From Scatophagus argus (Eukaryota; Chordata; Actinopteri; Scatophagidae), in the NCBI RefSeq assembly GCF_020382885.2, contig NC_058499.1, positions 8,355,872-8,419,871 of the forward strand: a stretch of DNA of 64,000 nt, read 5' to 3'. The notes below the pieces were generated by a model that made no database searches, had not been told where the DNA came from, and worked only from the letters and a program-made list of their open reading frames with translations. Positions within the stretch are counted from its first letter, which is position 1, and every line of letters begins with the position of its first letter. Shown piece by piece: positions 1-12,400 of the stretch. The position numbers and the translations under genes were made by a program.

Positions 1-3000
1 CAGTGTGTGTTTTTTTTTTTTCACACTGCTCAGCATTTTCATCCTCTTTGTATTGCAAGCAACGTCAAAGATTAATGGAATTTTCCAGAACAAGATTAAA
101 GTTACTCAGAATGAATGCAGCATCACTGCATTAGGAAATAAGGAGATATGTGAGAAAACACATCACCTCAATTTCTTTGTTGTTAGAAGGCTTTGCTCTG
201 CCCGACTCCTTCCTCCAATCCAATCTAACAGCCCAGAAACCCTGACCCAGCTTGAGTGAATGAACGAAATTGGGGAATATTTCTTATTATGTGATTATTG
301 TCCTGCCCTGATAGTTGATATGCTGTAAAAGATATATCGGATGTAGTGTACGCCATGAGATCACTGCATTAAATGGTGTGCAAATGATAAACCCAAGCCT
401 AACAGCTATCTCCTCCTCTTGTGCTGCATGGCTTATTTACATACTCAGCATTTACATACAGATGAAAATGGCTTGTCTGGTCATGGAGATTGGTATGCAG
501 ACACACATAATGCCTCCTCATCACTTTGTTGGAACGTACAACAGTATTCAAAGTGGACTCTCTTAGTATTAGATCCATGCAATTATCATGTCACAAGAAG
601 CATGTTCTACAAAGAAATATACAAGATTTTAGGATAGTTGTTGTTACTCTGCCACTATTGACCAAAGAGCATACTGTGTAGCTATTTGCATTAGGGCTGA
701 ACAACACCACAACATTTGGTTTCGATCCAGTACCAAGTAATACCAGGCGCAGAATCGATCCGAGACCTTTCGTTATTAAAGATAGTAATGTACAGTAATA
801 TCATGCAGTTATGATTTATGAGGTGAATAATATAATCATTAATAGGCTACTTCTGCTTTTATTTTCGCCACCATCAACGTTATCAACGTATTTCTTTCTA
901 CTGTTCTTTGTCAATGACCATATGTGTGTTTCTAACGGTAACTAAATAAAATGCACAGCAGCAGAGAAGCAAGGATTCATTAGTAAGAGTGTTCATCCCA
1001 TTCTCTTTTTGTATTGATCCTGTTGATGCAAATATCAATACCCAAAAAGACACTCACTGTTGGTAGTATCAATCCTTTGGATTTCAATCCGACTACCCCC
1101 ACAGCGCAATGCAAGTCAGGAAAACACAAACAAATACATAAACAAACATGTCTTCACTCTATACAGTATATACAACACACAGACACACACAGATGCAAAT
1201 ACAGAAACACAAAAAAAGATGTTTTTAAGGAAAGTTCAATCATATATTGTGACAAACTGGAAGCCTGTGGTTGTGTCTGTATCTGCAGAGACCCTTCCCC
1301 CAACCGCTTGATGCTGCATTTACAAACAGCAACTACTACATATTATCCCTTTAACGATGTTTAGATTGAACACTGAGATGCCATGAGTCCAGTATTATCT
1401 GAGAAATAACCTGCACACCAAGCATTTACAGCATTTTAGCTGTATTCTTCAGAAGTTTTTAGTGTCCCCTGGTGCATCCATCGTGCTGCATACGTCTGGC
1501 AGCATTCATTCTTTGTTTTCTTTATGTCACTTATTTGTCAAGTTGTTGTTTTTATTTTATTGTGGTCTCTTTTTGCAGGCAGTCTCAATATGTTGTGTTC
1601 TTTCTTATTGCGCTTGTGTTTTGCTTTCTTTAGTTTTGCTGTTATTGCATCCAGCCAAGAAACCCTGTAAAACCACAAAGGGTTATTTTTTCACTCTGCG
1701 GTTTTTGTACTGATTAACAAGCAAGATATAATGTGTTAATTAGTGATCATTAGAAAAGCTGGTAGGAATTTTTTGTTACCTTTGAACAGAACCGTATTTT
1801 GTCATTTAATTTGCACAAACTCTTTCAGCCAAGTTTCCTAGAAATGACATTTATATACAACTAATCAAACAAAGAGAAACGTAATGCCAACCCATTACAT
1901 TTTCTGTTAACATAAGCAGGAAAGGTAACTGATTAATGCACGTGGCAAGTCACAAAAATGCTACTGCCGAACCTAGTATAGAGATTAAATACTGAAACAA
2001 TCACTGACAATGTGTTTCATTTGCTTTCTGGAACACTTCACCCAAAAAAATGTTTAAAACAAACAGCTCTGGTTGCCTGAGACTAACCACAGACCAGAAT
2101 CTGGACTTGAACCGTGGTTTCTGGTGTCAGAGTCCTTCACTTTGTACACCCACCATTCACTCCCACCACATCCTTGTGACTGCAGTACATTCATAAATGT
2201 GGTGTTTTATTCAGCCAAATGAATGTTATCTTTGAACATAATCCACACATTTAATACATTTAACTTATAAATCTCTTATTGCAATTTAGTTTTATAGAAA
2301 CGTAATTTCTGCGAGAGAGAGTTGACCCTTTTTACAAGTTCAAGAACAGCCATTAAAAATGACCTACTGTCCCTTATTTAAATTTCAATGTTCAGGGTTT
2401 CACTATAAAGTATCAACCCAACACAGTGTTGGAACAATATAGGAATTAATTAATACGAGCGATTCCCTCACAGTCACATTTGCAAGTTAAACATATACAA
2501 ATCACTGGCCTTACAATTTTTACACTGGCGTTAGCTTCATGAAGAGCTGAAACAGTTTTAATGTCCGCTGTGCCTGTTTGAACATCGCTCCACTCCCTGC
2601 ACTGGCATGCAGTGAGTGCTGGTAGAGGGAGAAACAGTTGTTCTTTTATTTTTAGGTGCCACTGTCACTATGGTAAACACTGACATAGCCTTGATTATAC
2701 TCCAAAATACTCCCAAATCAACCCCCACCATGACTTCGAAATCCAGCTTTGCAGCACAGATGCAGGAACGAAAAGTTGTGAGGAAGGTGAGGATAGTCCC
2801 TCCAGTCACCAAAAGGAGTTTGGGAGGTTTGTACTGCTCTTTGCATTTTTTTTTTCCTCTCAGACACATGGGACAGTACAGCAAACACAATATCCTGAAA
2901 TGGTGCCAGCCTTTATAATGCCACAGTGTGAGTATCCCTCCCCCTGACATTTGTCTCTTTATCAAAAATGCCCCTCAGCCAACAAGACAACATCTGTGAT

Positions 3001-4472
3001 CAGCAGAGATTATAGCTAACAGCAGCCATCAGTCTCCTGTGAGAACAAAACAGAAAAGAATTGAAAGGGTGATGTAACTTCTGCTGCTCTGATACCTGGT
3101 CTGAAACAAGCATATCACTGTAGATACCCTTTTCAAAAGAAAGTTAAGCTCTTTTAAATCATATCAGCAAAACTGGGTTGAAATGACAGAAATGCATTAC
3201 CTTGACAGTTATCCAAGTGTTTATAGTACCTACACCTAATGCGGTGTAGCATGCATTTATTTCATGTGTCACCGACTTTGATTGTATAACAGCATGTAAT
3301 GTTTACACCGGTTCCTCTGTTGTACCCGGCGAGAGCGTTGAAATCAATACAGACTTTCATGTAGCACAGACAAACAGAAGCCATAGCCATGTCATCATTT
3401 TCAGAGAGAGCACTGAAACTTTGATGTTAGCACATTAATTGAAACTTGGGTTACAGCCCATTCATAACACCTGAACGTGAGAAGCCTCATGGCGTAGTCA
3501 TAAATATTGATTCAGCCCGTTTTTCAGCTTAAAGCGCTGCTTCACCGTTCATGAAACTCGTCTCATTTTTGTCAGAGCTGAGGAATCTGGTGCCAGTTTA
3601 CAGCACCGGGATACCACAGTAAAAGCTCCTCATGATCAATACTGATCCCACTTGAATGAAATCCTCAGCGTTCGTTGTAAAGGCGGAATACAGATCTCTG
3701 TAAAGCACACAAGTGCGGCTTCGGATGGAGCTGCCCGTGCTAGCCACTGTTAACCCAGTTTCATTGTTGAGTCTTTGCCACAGGCTCTATAGATTATTAG
3801 TTTCTGTATGCAGCATGAATGATAAGAGGCTGTGTCCCATTTCAGTTTAGGTATAAAGAGCTTCCTCCTGTCTGCCTGGCAGGGAGGTCCTGCTGAGATG
3901 AGGGATGTCAGCCTGTCACCCTGACGCATGGCAGCTGTTTCCTGCCTGCCCCAGCTTCTATAAATAGCTAAATATATCACCTAATGTAGGCCATTTGGTC
4001 AAACAGAAACTAAACAGGGCATGTGCTCTGGGGCTCTATATTTCTCTTTCACCTCAAACTAATTTCTCATGTACAGGTGTGTCAGTATCACCACCACAGT
4101 CTTAATATTTCCATACTGTCTCCATGTGGTCTAAGATGGATTAATGGCATATTAAGTGGTGATCATACGTATAGTGCCATTATTCTGTGTCAAGTTCAGA
4201 GCTTCGGACGCCTTCAGCTCATCATTTCTGCTGATCTAATGCAAGTGCAATAGATTTTTGAAGGACAAATATCATAAATGTATCTGTTATTATTCTGCTA
4301 TCTGTCAACCCTGTAAAGATACCTGCCAGCTGCTGTTATTACAGTTACCATTAGGCTTCTGGCTGTACCAGTGGTGAACACAATAAAACCTGCACAATAA
4401 AAAACAATACAATAGCTCTGCAGTGACTACCAGCTAGTGAAAATTGCCTTGTTTTCTAGTCTTGTGTAATTT

Positions 4473-4491
4473 TGTGTGTGTGTGTGTGTGT
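4473..4491. repeat. (TG)n microsatellite
   Basis: About nine uninterrupted TG units in the gene-free left part of the window. Confidence 0.9.
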
Positions 4492-4780
4492 CAGAAAGAT
4501 GCCGGTTCTTGTTATGGAGGTAGTCAAAATTTCAATCACACATAACAATATGGTGCAACTGAATTACTACAAACTACAGTCTTAAAGAATTACCGCAGCG
4601 TTAAATCCACACTTCACTGCGACAGTCTCCACAAGGATTGAGCATTAAATCCTCACAAAGGGAAATGGTGATGATGCTTTACGGTGCCCACCACCTGTAA
4701 ATTCAGAGCAGTCACATGACAGGTTTAAGGCTCTACATATCAGTGTCTTTTGTCTGCATTTCAGGATAATTTACTCTCCA

Positions 4781-4781
<1 letters not shown>

Positions 4782-4811
<30 letters not shown>
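4782..4811. repeat. (TTTTG)n T-rich simple repeat
   Basis: T-rich tract with repeated TTTTG pentamers, flanked by homopolymer T. It could be a retroposon tail or plain replication slippage. Confidence 0.8.
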
Positions 4812-4812
<1 letters not shown>

Positions 4813-6609
4813 AGACTAGCGCTGTGGCTCTATGAAAGGTCCCTCTGTCAGCCCATGACTTGGGTCCAAATTGAAATATCTTGACTACTGTTTGAAGGAT
4901 TTCCATGTTTTCTTTTTGGGTTTTTTTGTGCAAACATTTGAGGTCCCCAGAGGATGAATCTTACTTTTCCTCTAGTTGACGTCGTAAGTGAAAGGTCCCG
5001 GCACCACGTTGTATGGATTGGTGGTATGTGGCAAACATTGTACCTGCTAAAAATCAGCCTGGTAGATTCAAGCTCCAAGCAAAACTGTGCCGAGTTCCTA
5101 TCTTCCAGTTTCTGTCAGTAGTGCCTACAATCTGTTCTGGTGACTATATTACTAGTCGAAAAATGTTTAGATGTGCTGTTTACTGCTCTCGCATCACCTT
5201 GGGTAACTTTCACATTTGATTGGTCCGTCACAGAGGTCAGGACAGTCAATTTGCTGTGGTGGTGGTGTAGCCTCGCATTAAGGGGGAGGCTCTTGTGATG
5301 GAAAGTTGCAACTAACTTTGACTACTTTGTCTACTACTTTGACTTTATTTGAGCATTTTTCCTGTTGTGCTGCTTTAAATTTTTACGCCAGCATATTTCA
5401 GAGGAAATTTTTTGATTTTACATAGTACATCAAATAAAATATGATGTACTCTGAAACAGACAGCCCAGTCCTCCTAGTGTTAACCTTGTGGTAATATTCA
5501 GAGTAGCAACTACCAAGAACACAGGACAAAAGTGTGACTTTTCATTCATTTGGTCTATAATGGAGACATGAAGTAGATAGAAGTGGTGCCAGGCTGCTAG
5601 TCTGACTGGATCGCCAATCAGCTTTCGTTTTCCCAGGAGATTTTGTGCCCATAAAATTGCTTCGTGAAGGTGAGGTTTGTCTAATCTAAAAGCTGATGGT
5701 GATTATTCTGAAGCTTTACATTGTACCATTAACATTTACTTCATAATGATATGCTTAAGTAAAAACTTATCTACTGCAATTTTTTCAATGCACCACTTTT
5801 ACTTGTAACTGAGTATTTTCCATCAAAGCACTGCTGCTCTTTGGAAAGAATAATTTCACCACATCCTTCCAAGCTGTAGTTGTGAAAATGGAAAAATTCC
5901 CAACACTTTCTCTGTGTACACAGTTCCAGTAAATATCCTAAAACCTATGCAGGTAGTAAATACATGCTCTATGGGGTAATTTAGGCTAACAACTAAGAGG
6001 GTTAGGTGAGTAAGCATGTTAAAGTTGAAGGTAAAAAAGCAACAAATCCTAAGCCTGCTCTGTCAACTGACTTAAGAATAACAGCAATTTAGAAACTTTA
6101 TTGACAATGGAACAGACAATAGCTGCTGTAGATTGATATGTTTGACTCTGTGTTTTTAATATGTGAGCTCAGCTCCCTCCTAGAGGATTTCTTGCCTGCG
6201 TGTCTCTCTGCTGGCGTCCTACACAGGAGTATCTCAACTGCTTAAGGATTGCATTTCCATGTGGGGATTTTCGCTTCTTTTTCAAGGTATTAGTGGAAAA
6301 CCGTAAACAGTTGATTATTATTTGTATTTTTCCCCTCAGCCAATTGTCCGTAATCCCGGTGGAGAAGCTTAAGAGTTAGATTTCTGGCATGCATGGCCTT
6401 ATCTTTACATAACGGCCACAAACAAACGGAGTATGTCTGTTTTTGACTAAGCCACACATTTGGGCCAAAAGGCAAACAAGTTAGCAGAGAAGAAAAGCAC
6501 CCAGAAAGTTTGCATTAATGAAGGCGGATACTGTAATCAATTTCAGGTCCACCCTAGTCTCATTTACTTGCATATACAGCCTTGCTCTCACATGTATGAA
6601 CTGCACATG

Positions 6610-6633
6610 ACACACACACACACACACACACAC
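6610..6633. repeat. (CA)n microsatellite
   Basis: About twelve CA units in the presumed kcnd2 intron. Confidence 0.9.
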
Positions 6634-7448
6634 CACATTTACATTCCTGATGTATCAGCTGTGGTGATGTTGGATCCTTTTGGTCCTTGCTGTCCTCTGG
6701 AGGTCACGGGGGAATCTTCCATGAGCCTCCTGGGGGACAGAACCAGCATCAGCCACTCTAATGTGACATTCAATTACCTCCAAAGGTGAAGTAGGTCTCA
6801 TTCAGACCCAAAAATCAATTTTGCATGGACATTGCTACAGTTTACTCCTTTGGGCTCTTCCCCACAATTTTGTGTACACATTTTGGTGACAGAAAACAGG
6901 CTGTGTCGCCATCATTCCAACTCCCATCGTCTTTTCTATGAAATGGCATCCATCAAAGTTAATGGGCTGTAATCATCACCACAAATACACTGCCACACGT
7001 CCCACTGCTCGCTCCTGAGTATTCAACTCCCAGTCAATGGGATGTAAAGAGTGACAAGCGTGAGGAACACAATTTCCCATATCATTAACGACTCTAACTG
7101 AGAACTGGAAGAGAATCCAAAAAACTTTGCCATTTTTCGTACTTTAAAAATCGCAGCTGTATGCTCAACATCTTTGGAGACTGCAGAGAAGGAACATTCA
7201 TCAGAAGTGAATGTGGCATACAGTCAATACTACTGACACTGTGTTTCAGCCACCCATCAACATTGTCATCATGTGAAATAATTCTTATTAAAGTATGTCA
7301 CTCACCACTGACAGATACGCTGTGTGGTAGATAGATTAATTTTCCAAGTAGTGAACCCTGCCAGCTTCACATCAGAGTTCAGTGTACGCTGAATATCTAC
7401 TTATCTCCAGGCTGTGTGCTGCTGGACTTCTGATTATACATCACACAG

Positions 7449-7449
<1 letters not shown>

Positions 7450-7507
<58 letters not shown>
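7450..7507. repeat. Compound (AC)n(AT)n microsatellite
   Basis: About thirteen AC units run straight into about sixteen AT units. The AT half is self-complementary and could extrude as a cruciform. Short open frames over it on both strands are repeat artefacts. Confidence 0.9.
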
Positions 7508-7511
<4 letters not shown>

Positions 7512-9464
7512 CTACTCTTTCAGTGTCTGGCAATGGCAGCTCTCCAAGAAGACTGTCCCTGATGCATTTGTGTGTTTGATAGGATGTTTTAGCTGTAGCA
7601 TTCCCAAAAGACAATTTGTAGACCTCAACAGATGGAGAAGTCCAATTAGAAAGCAGGCGAATGAATGGGAGAAATGGGAAACGAATGTTCCAACTCCTTC
7701 TCTCTCCCCCAGGACATACAGCTAATCTTAGCGTACAGGTAAAAAACAAAACAAAACAAAAAAAACACTTCTGTTTTGGAGGGGAAACATTAAAGAAAGA
7801 GAAATAAAAGCTGGAAAGCAGGCGAAGAAAACGTGCCTGTGATTTGATTTCTTAACACTACACAGTCAAAAAGCGTTGAATGTGATACAGCATGCTCTCA
7901 CTCCACATCTACAGTATGTATAAATATCTCCTTCTGTTGTCTGATTCTTCAAGGGCAGACGTCCCACAAAGCAACTGCCTTGCCATCAGCCAGGACCAAA
8001 AAAAGGAGAAGAAATGAAAAAGTGCTTAAATATAGCAACCCCCTGGGATAGTGGGAGGCAGGGCGTGCTGTAGTGTGATTAAAATGAATAACCTTCATTC
8101 ACTCGCGATTGGTGACGGTACATTTGAACGCGCTTGTCTGTGGTGGAGCCAAAGCTGTGCCTTTGCTCCGCCTGTCTTCAGAGTGTTAACATCATTATTC
8201 ATCAGGAGGCCTGTCCTCTGCAGTGACAAAGATGTTGAAGTTATAAATTATGCGATTTGTGTCTTTAACCACACATGCTTTCTCCCGCTGGCCCAGGGTC
8301 AGTTTAATTTGGGCTTCAGACACCCCTGCTGTGAAAGCAGACGTAGCATTAAACTTGTTGATGACTGATAAATTGCGTGGACGCAAGACCGGTTTTCATC
8401 AGCAAAATGACCTTTTGGTTGTGTTGCTGTTGTTGTTGTCGTTGTTCCGCCTGTGCCCCTGAGTTATTATTTTTCGTGTCATTTCTTTATCTGACAAGAG
8501 AAGTCTCGCAGAGTGAAATGGAAAAAGTAATGACGTCCCCAATGTGCATGAAGTAGCGTGGTGCAGGTGCGGAGACGGTGGATGTGGCTGCAGCTAGCTG
8601 CTCTTCCCTGCCCCAGGGGCCGGTCGGCAGCTGTTAGAAGAGATGCAGCTCGTCCCAATGCTTCCCCACAGGTTCTCGCTGGTTCCTGGTACCCGCTGTT
8701 ATCTGGGCTCACTGCTGTCGCCAGTCTGGCTTCTGTCCACACTCTCTGAGAGAGCGCTCAGTGCATTTTTACGCTTCACCACTCTTTTCTGTCTCGTTCC
8801 AACCTCTGCTATTCCCTTCAGTTCAACAGCGAGATTTTGAAATGTTCCTTTGAACTTGCAGCTGTTTTTTCTTGTTTGTCTTGTTTTTGTTTTTTTTTTC
8901 TTAACGGCTGGAATTTGTACCTTGATGTTTGTTTCAAAGACCATCTCTAAGGAATTTAAAAATGAGTCCTTCACTGCTTTGACTAATAATTTGAGGAGAT
9001 TTCTGTATTGAGTTAAGTATCTACTTCCAGTTTCCCATATGAGGCATTAACTGTCTTGCATGTGAGTGTTGTGTTTGAACAGGAAGCAAACTTGGAGATG
9101 AGGGGCTGCAGCTGTTTGGTGTAAAAAGCTGACATAGACAAATTAAAGTAGCAACTCAAACAGAATCGAGAAGTTCTCTGGTGTTGAGCATGAGGAAAAT
9201 CGATCCTTTTCCAACAGTATGTATTATGGATGTGTCTTCAGACTCTCTCCTCTCCTCTAAATTATAAAAGTATATTTGCTTGCCTGCAGACTGTTTTTTA
9301 AAGATTTCGTTCTAACATCGACCTGCCCAGAAATCGCTGAATGATCCCTCAACAATGAGTCAATGAAAGTTCGTTCTTGACCTTGGAAATACTGATCTGA
9401 CAAAACAGTCCTAATGTAAGGTTAACTTATTGCCTCTTCCATCGTTTTCCAATTCTGTCATTGA

Positions 9465-9492
9465 GTTGTTCAGTTGTTCAGTTGTTCAGTTG
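9465..9492. repeat. Short 8-bp tandem repeat
   Basis: Three copies of GTTGTTCA in a row, slightly truncated at the right end. No associated feature was recognised. Confidence 0.75.
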
Positions 9493-12400
9493 CCGGGTAG
9501 AAGCATCTGTTGGTATGCGACATCTGCGGTTTGATGTTAAAACGAGCGAGAAGTAATTCAGTAACCTTTTTGTTTTGAACTGCTGGTCATCAGACATCAG
9601 ACTGCAGGTCTTGTGAAAGGTGATCGGCATTTTCAATTATTTTTTTGATGCTTGTATTTAATAGTTCAAACTTTTACTAGTTAGAAGGTGTACCCCAGTT
9701 ATTTATAATAAAGTTGTGAGAAACAAGTTTAAAAAAATGTTCATAATTGAAACAGCAGAGGCAGACATCCTGATTTTTAGTCCCTAGTAGCCTCTGGGTA
9801 TACTTACAATTCCCAAAATGCAACTCAGAAACATATTTTATTAAACTCTGCCTGCCCACCTCTTTCAAACTGGGCTTTATGTTATGTTTCCAGGCTTAAG
9901 CACAGTACTTAATCAAAGAAAATCAAAAGATAAATCAATAATGAAAATAATCAGTAAGTACAGGTTTAAAAGGCTGGCACATATAAATTAAAAACCATGT
10001 AAATGTTTATTTTATGGAAGGAGTCTAAAAGGTGGTGACATGGCGGTGGCCTTTAAAATAAAAGCTGATTTTTAGATACCGTGGCTCATGAATGCACACG
10101 CAGCAAACCCTGAGTTAAGGGACCATTTGGTGGAGGGAACTGATATCCAGCGGCTGCTCTGTGTGGAATCGCACATCAAAGTTAATCTTTCACCGTCTGC
10201 TCTGGCGCCGCGGAGCACTAATCTGCTGTCAGTGTGATGAGGCTCCTGGACCAGTTCCCTATTCCAACACAGAGGCACTAATCCACCAGACCTTTCACGT
10301 TTTTCCTCTTCCCCATCACCTGACTGCACAACAAAGGTCACAGAGGTCATAGCCCCGTATGTACAGTAAATGCCAGTAAAAGGCTAGTTTGGTCTATTGT
10401 GTCCTTGTGAGCAGAGTCCTGAAGTCGTGTGAAATGTGAATTCTGCTGAAAACAACCATAAGGGTAATACTATTAATACTGCTGGTACTGGCAGCTCACC
10501 TGGTAGACTGTGTGCCACATGTACCAAAGGTTGAGTCTTCAGCAGTGGATGGGTTCGGAGTCCGACGGGTGGTGCTTTGCTGGGTGTCATCTCCTCTCAC
10601 TGCTCATTTCTCTGTCCAATAAAGGCATAAAACCCCCAAAAATAACTTAAAAAAACCACAGCTGCTATTGCTAATTCTGCTAGTTTTTTATTATTATTAT
10701 TTTTTATTTATTTTTTCTTAAATGTGCAATGACCCGTGGGCCATTAACAAACTGGGAACTGGTACAAAATGGCAACAACATTTAAGTTATTTATCTTAAT
10801 AAAGGAGGTAAACTGAGAGGTAAATTCAGATGTGAAGTGTGTTAGCGATACTGATAGCGTTCATATGGATGTGTGCGTACAGGGTAGCACAGAAATTAAA
10901 CCAACAACCAAAGCTGTTTCATGCGATGGCAGGGAACAAAGTGAGCCATACTGGAAACTGTGACTTTTATGTCCTGTGGAGCTTTGGCCCCTGGTGCCCC
11001 AGATGTGGCTGGACACTGCGATCTGGTTCTTCTGGCAGCGCAGGTGGACACATCAGCCCCTCAGAACCTCACACACCAGAGGTGAGGTAACTCGCTGTCT
11101 GCTCGATCAAAGCTTCTGTGTTCAAGAAAATGCCACCACTCTCTCGCTCGCATGCCGATTAACCTATGATGAATACGGAATGAGTTCATTAGCATAATCG
11201 CTTGAGTGTCTGATGATTTCATTTTATTATCGCCTTCTCTCATAATCCATAGCTATGGCGCCCTTTCTTGCTTCCAACCCCTCTTTCATGTTTCTTTGCC
11301 CTCCCCATTCAGCCACCACGCGATGTAATTGCATTATCAAAGTATTTCACTATCATTGTGGGAATATATTTTTAGCCCCTGGCTTTCTGAAATAAAGTAA
11401 TGGGCAGAAATCTAAACAGGGAGTGACAAACTGGAATTAGAGCCATGTTTGAGTCAGTTTAGCCAGGTTTCATCATGCCTTGGCTGATCGAAGCCTTGCA
11501 TCATCCAGACCTCTCCCTGCCACACACAAACTATGATTCTCACATTTCCATGTTTGCAAGATAGCGTGCTATTTTATGAATCCATGTGGATACTTAACCC
11601 TCATAAAACTTATATTAATACAGAACACCTATTCCTCTAGTAATTATAAGAAATTGCCACAAGGAATTGGTTGTAATCATGACGACGGGAGCCTGAAGCA
11701 GAGGTGACTTGGCATATAAAAGCAGTGAAAAAGAGGTGCTTTTTTGCATAGGACAGCAGTTGTTTCTCAAGTGTCAGCAGGTGTAGAATGAGAAAGTGGA
11801 GAAGAGCAGAAGAAAAGAAAAATGTCAAGCGGGGCTGTGCTAGCACTGCATGATAATAGAAAAGGAGGAGAAGAGGAAAGAGAATGAAGCGTTTCATCTC
11901 CAGCTCATAGTTAGAGGCAGGCAGGTCCAGGCAGAGGAAGGGTGAGTCAAAGTCAGGAATGGAAGAGCGGTAGAGAGGAAAGCTTTTTATCATCCCTGAC
12001 TCTTAAGAAGATCTCCCAAATGAGAGAGGGCGTGCATGCTAATGTCAAAGCCGCGGTGATAACTAGCCGCCTGGTTTCGCGGGGTGAGGGTTAAGCTGGG
12101 ATTTGGAGGGCTGAGGGAATACATGTTTGATATGTGAACGAGAGAGAGAGCTGAGGTGCCTTTGCCAGAGCTATACGTGGGGGATTATTCTATATGGTTT
12201 ATCTGTGTCTGCATGGATAAAAGAGAGAAATTTCACTGGCCTTTATTGGGTCTGTGTAGCTCCTGAGGCTCCAGGGTGAATGTTCAGCGGGAAGATCAAA
12301 GACACATTGACACTGCTGCATCACAAAGTCTTCATTTACAATGCAATAACACTGACTGGCATGTAGCCATTGCTATGACTGTTTCCTTGAACTTCACATG

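Noticed and set aside
2558-2965. 135-codon open frame on the minus strand with hydrophobic stretches
   Set aside because: No family resemblance, no clear splice sites or promoter. It lies in a probable intron and its hydrophobic parts can be chance translation of AT-rich sequence.
7382-7749. Open frames on both strands rich in His-Thr, Ile-Tyr or Cys-Val
   Set aside because: Translations of the compound AC/AT microsatellite, not proteins.
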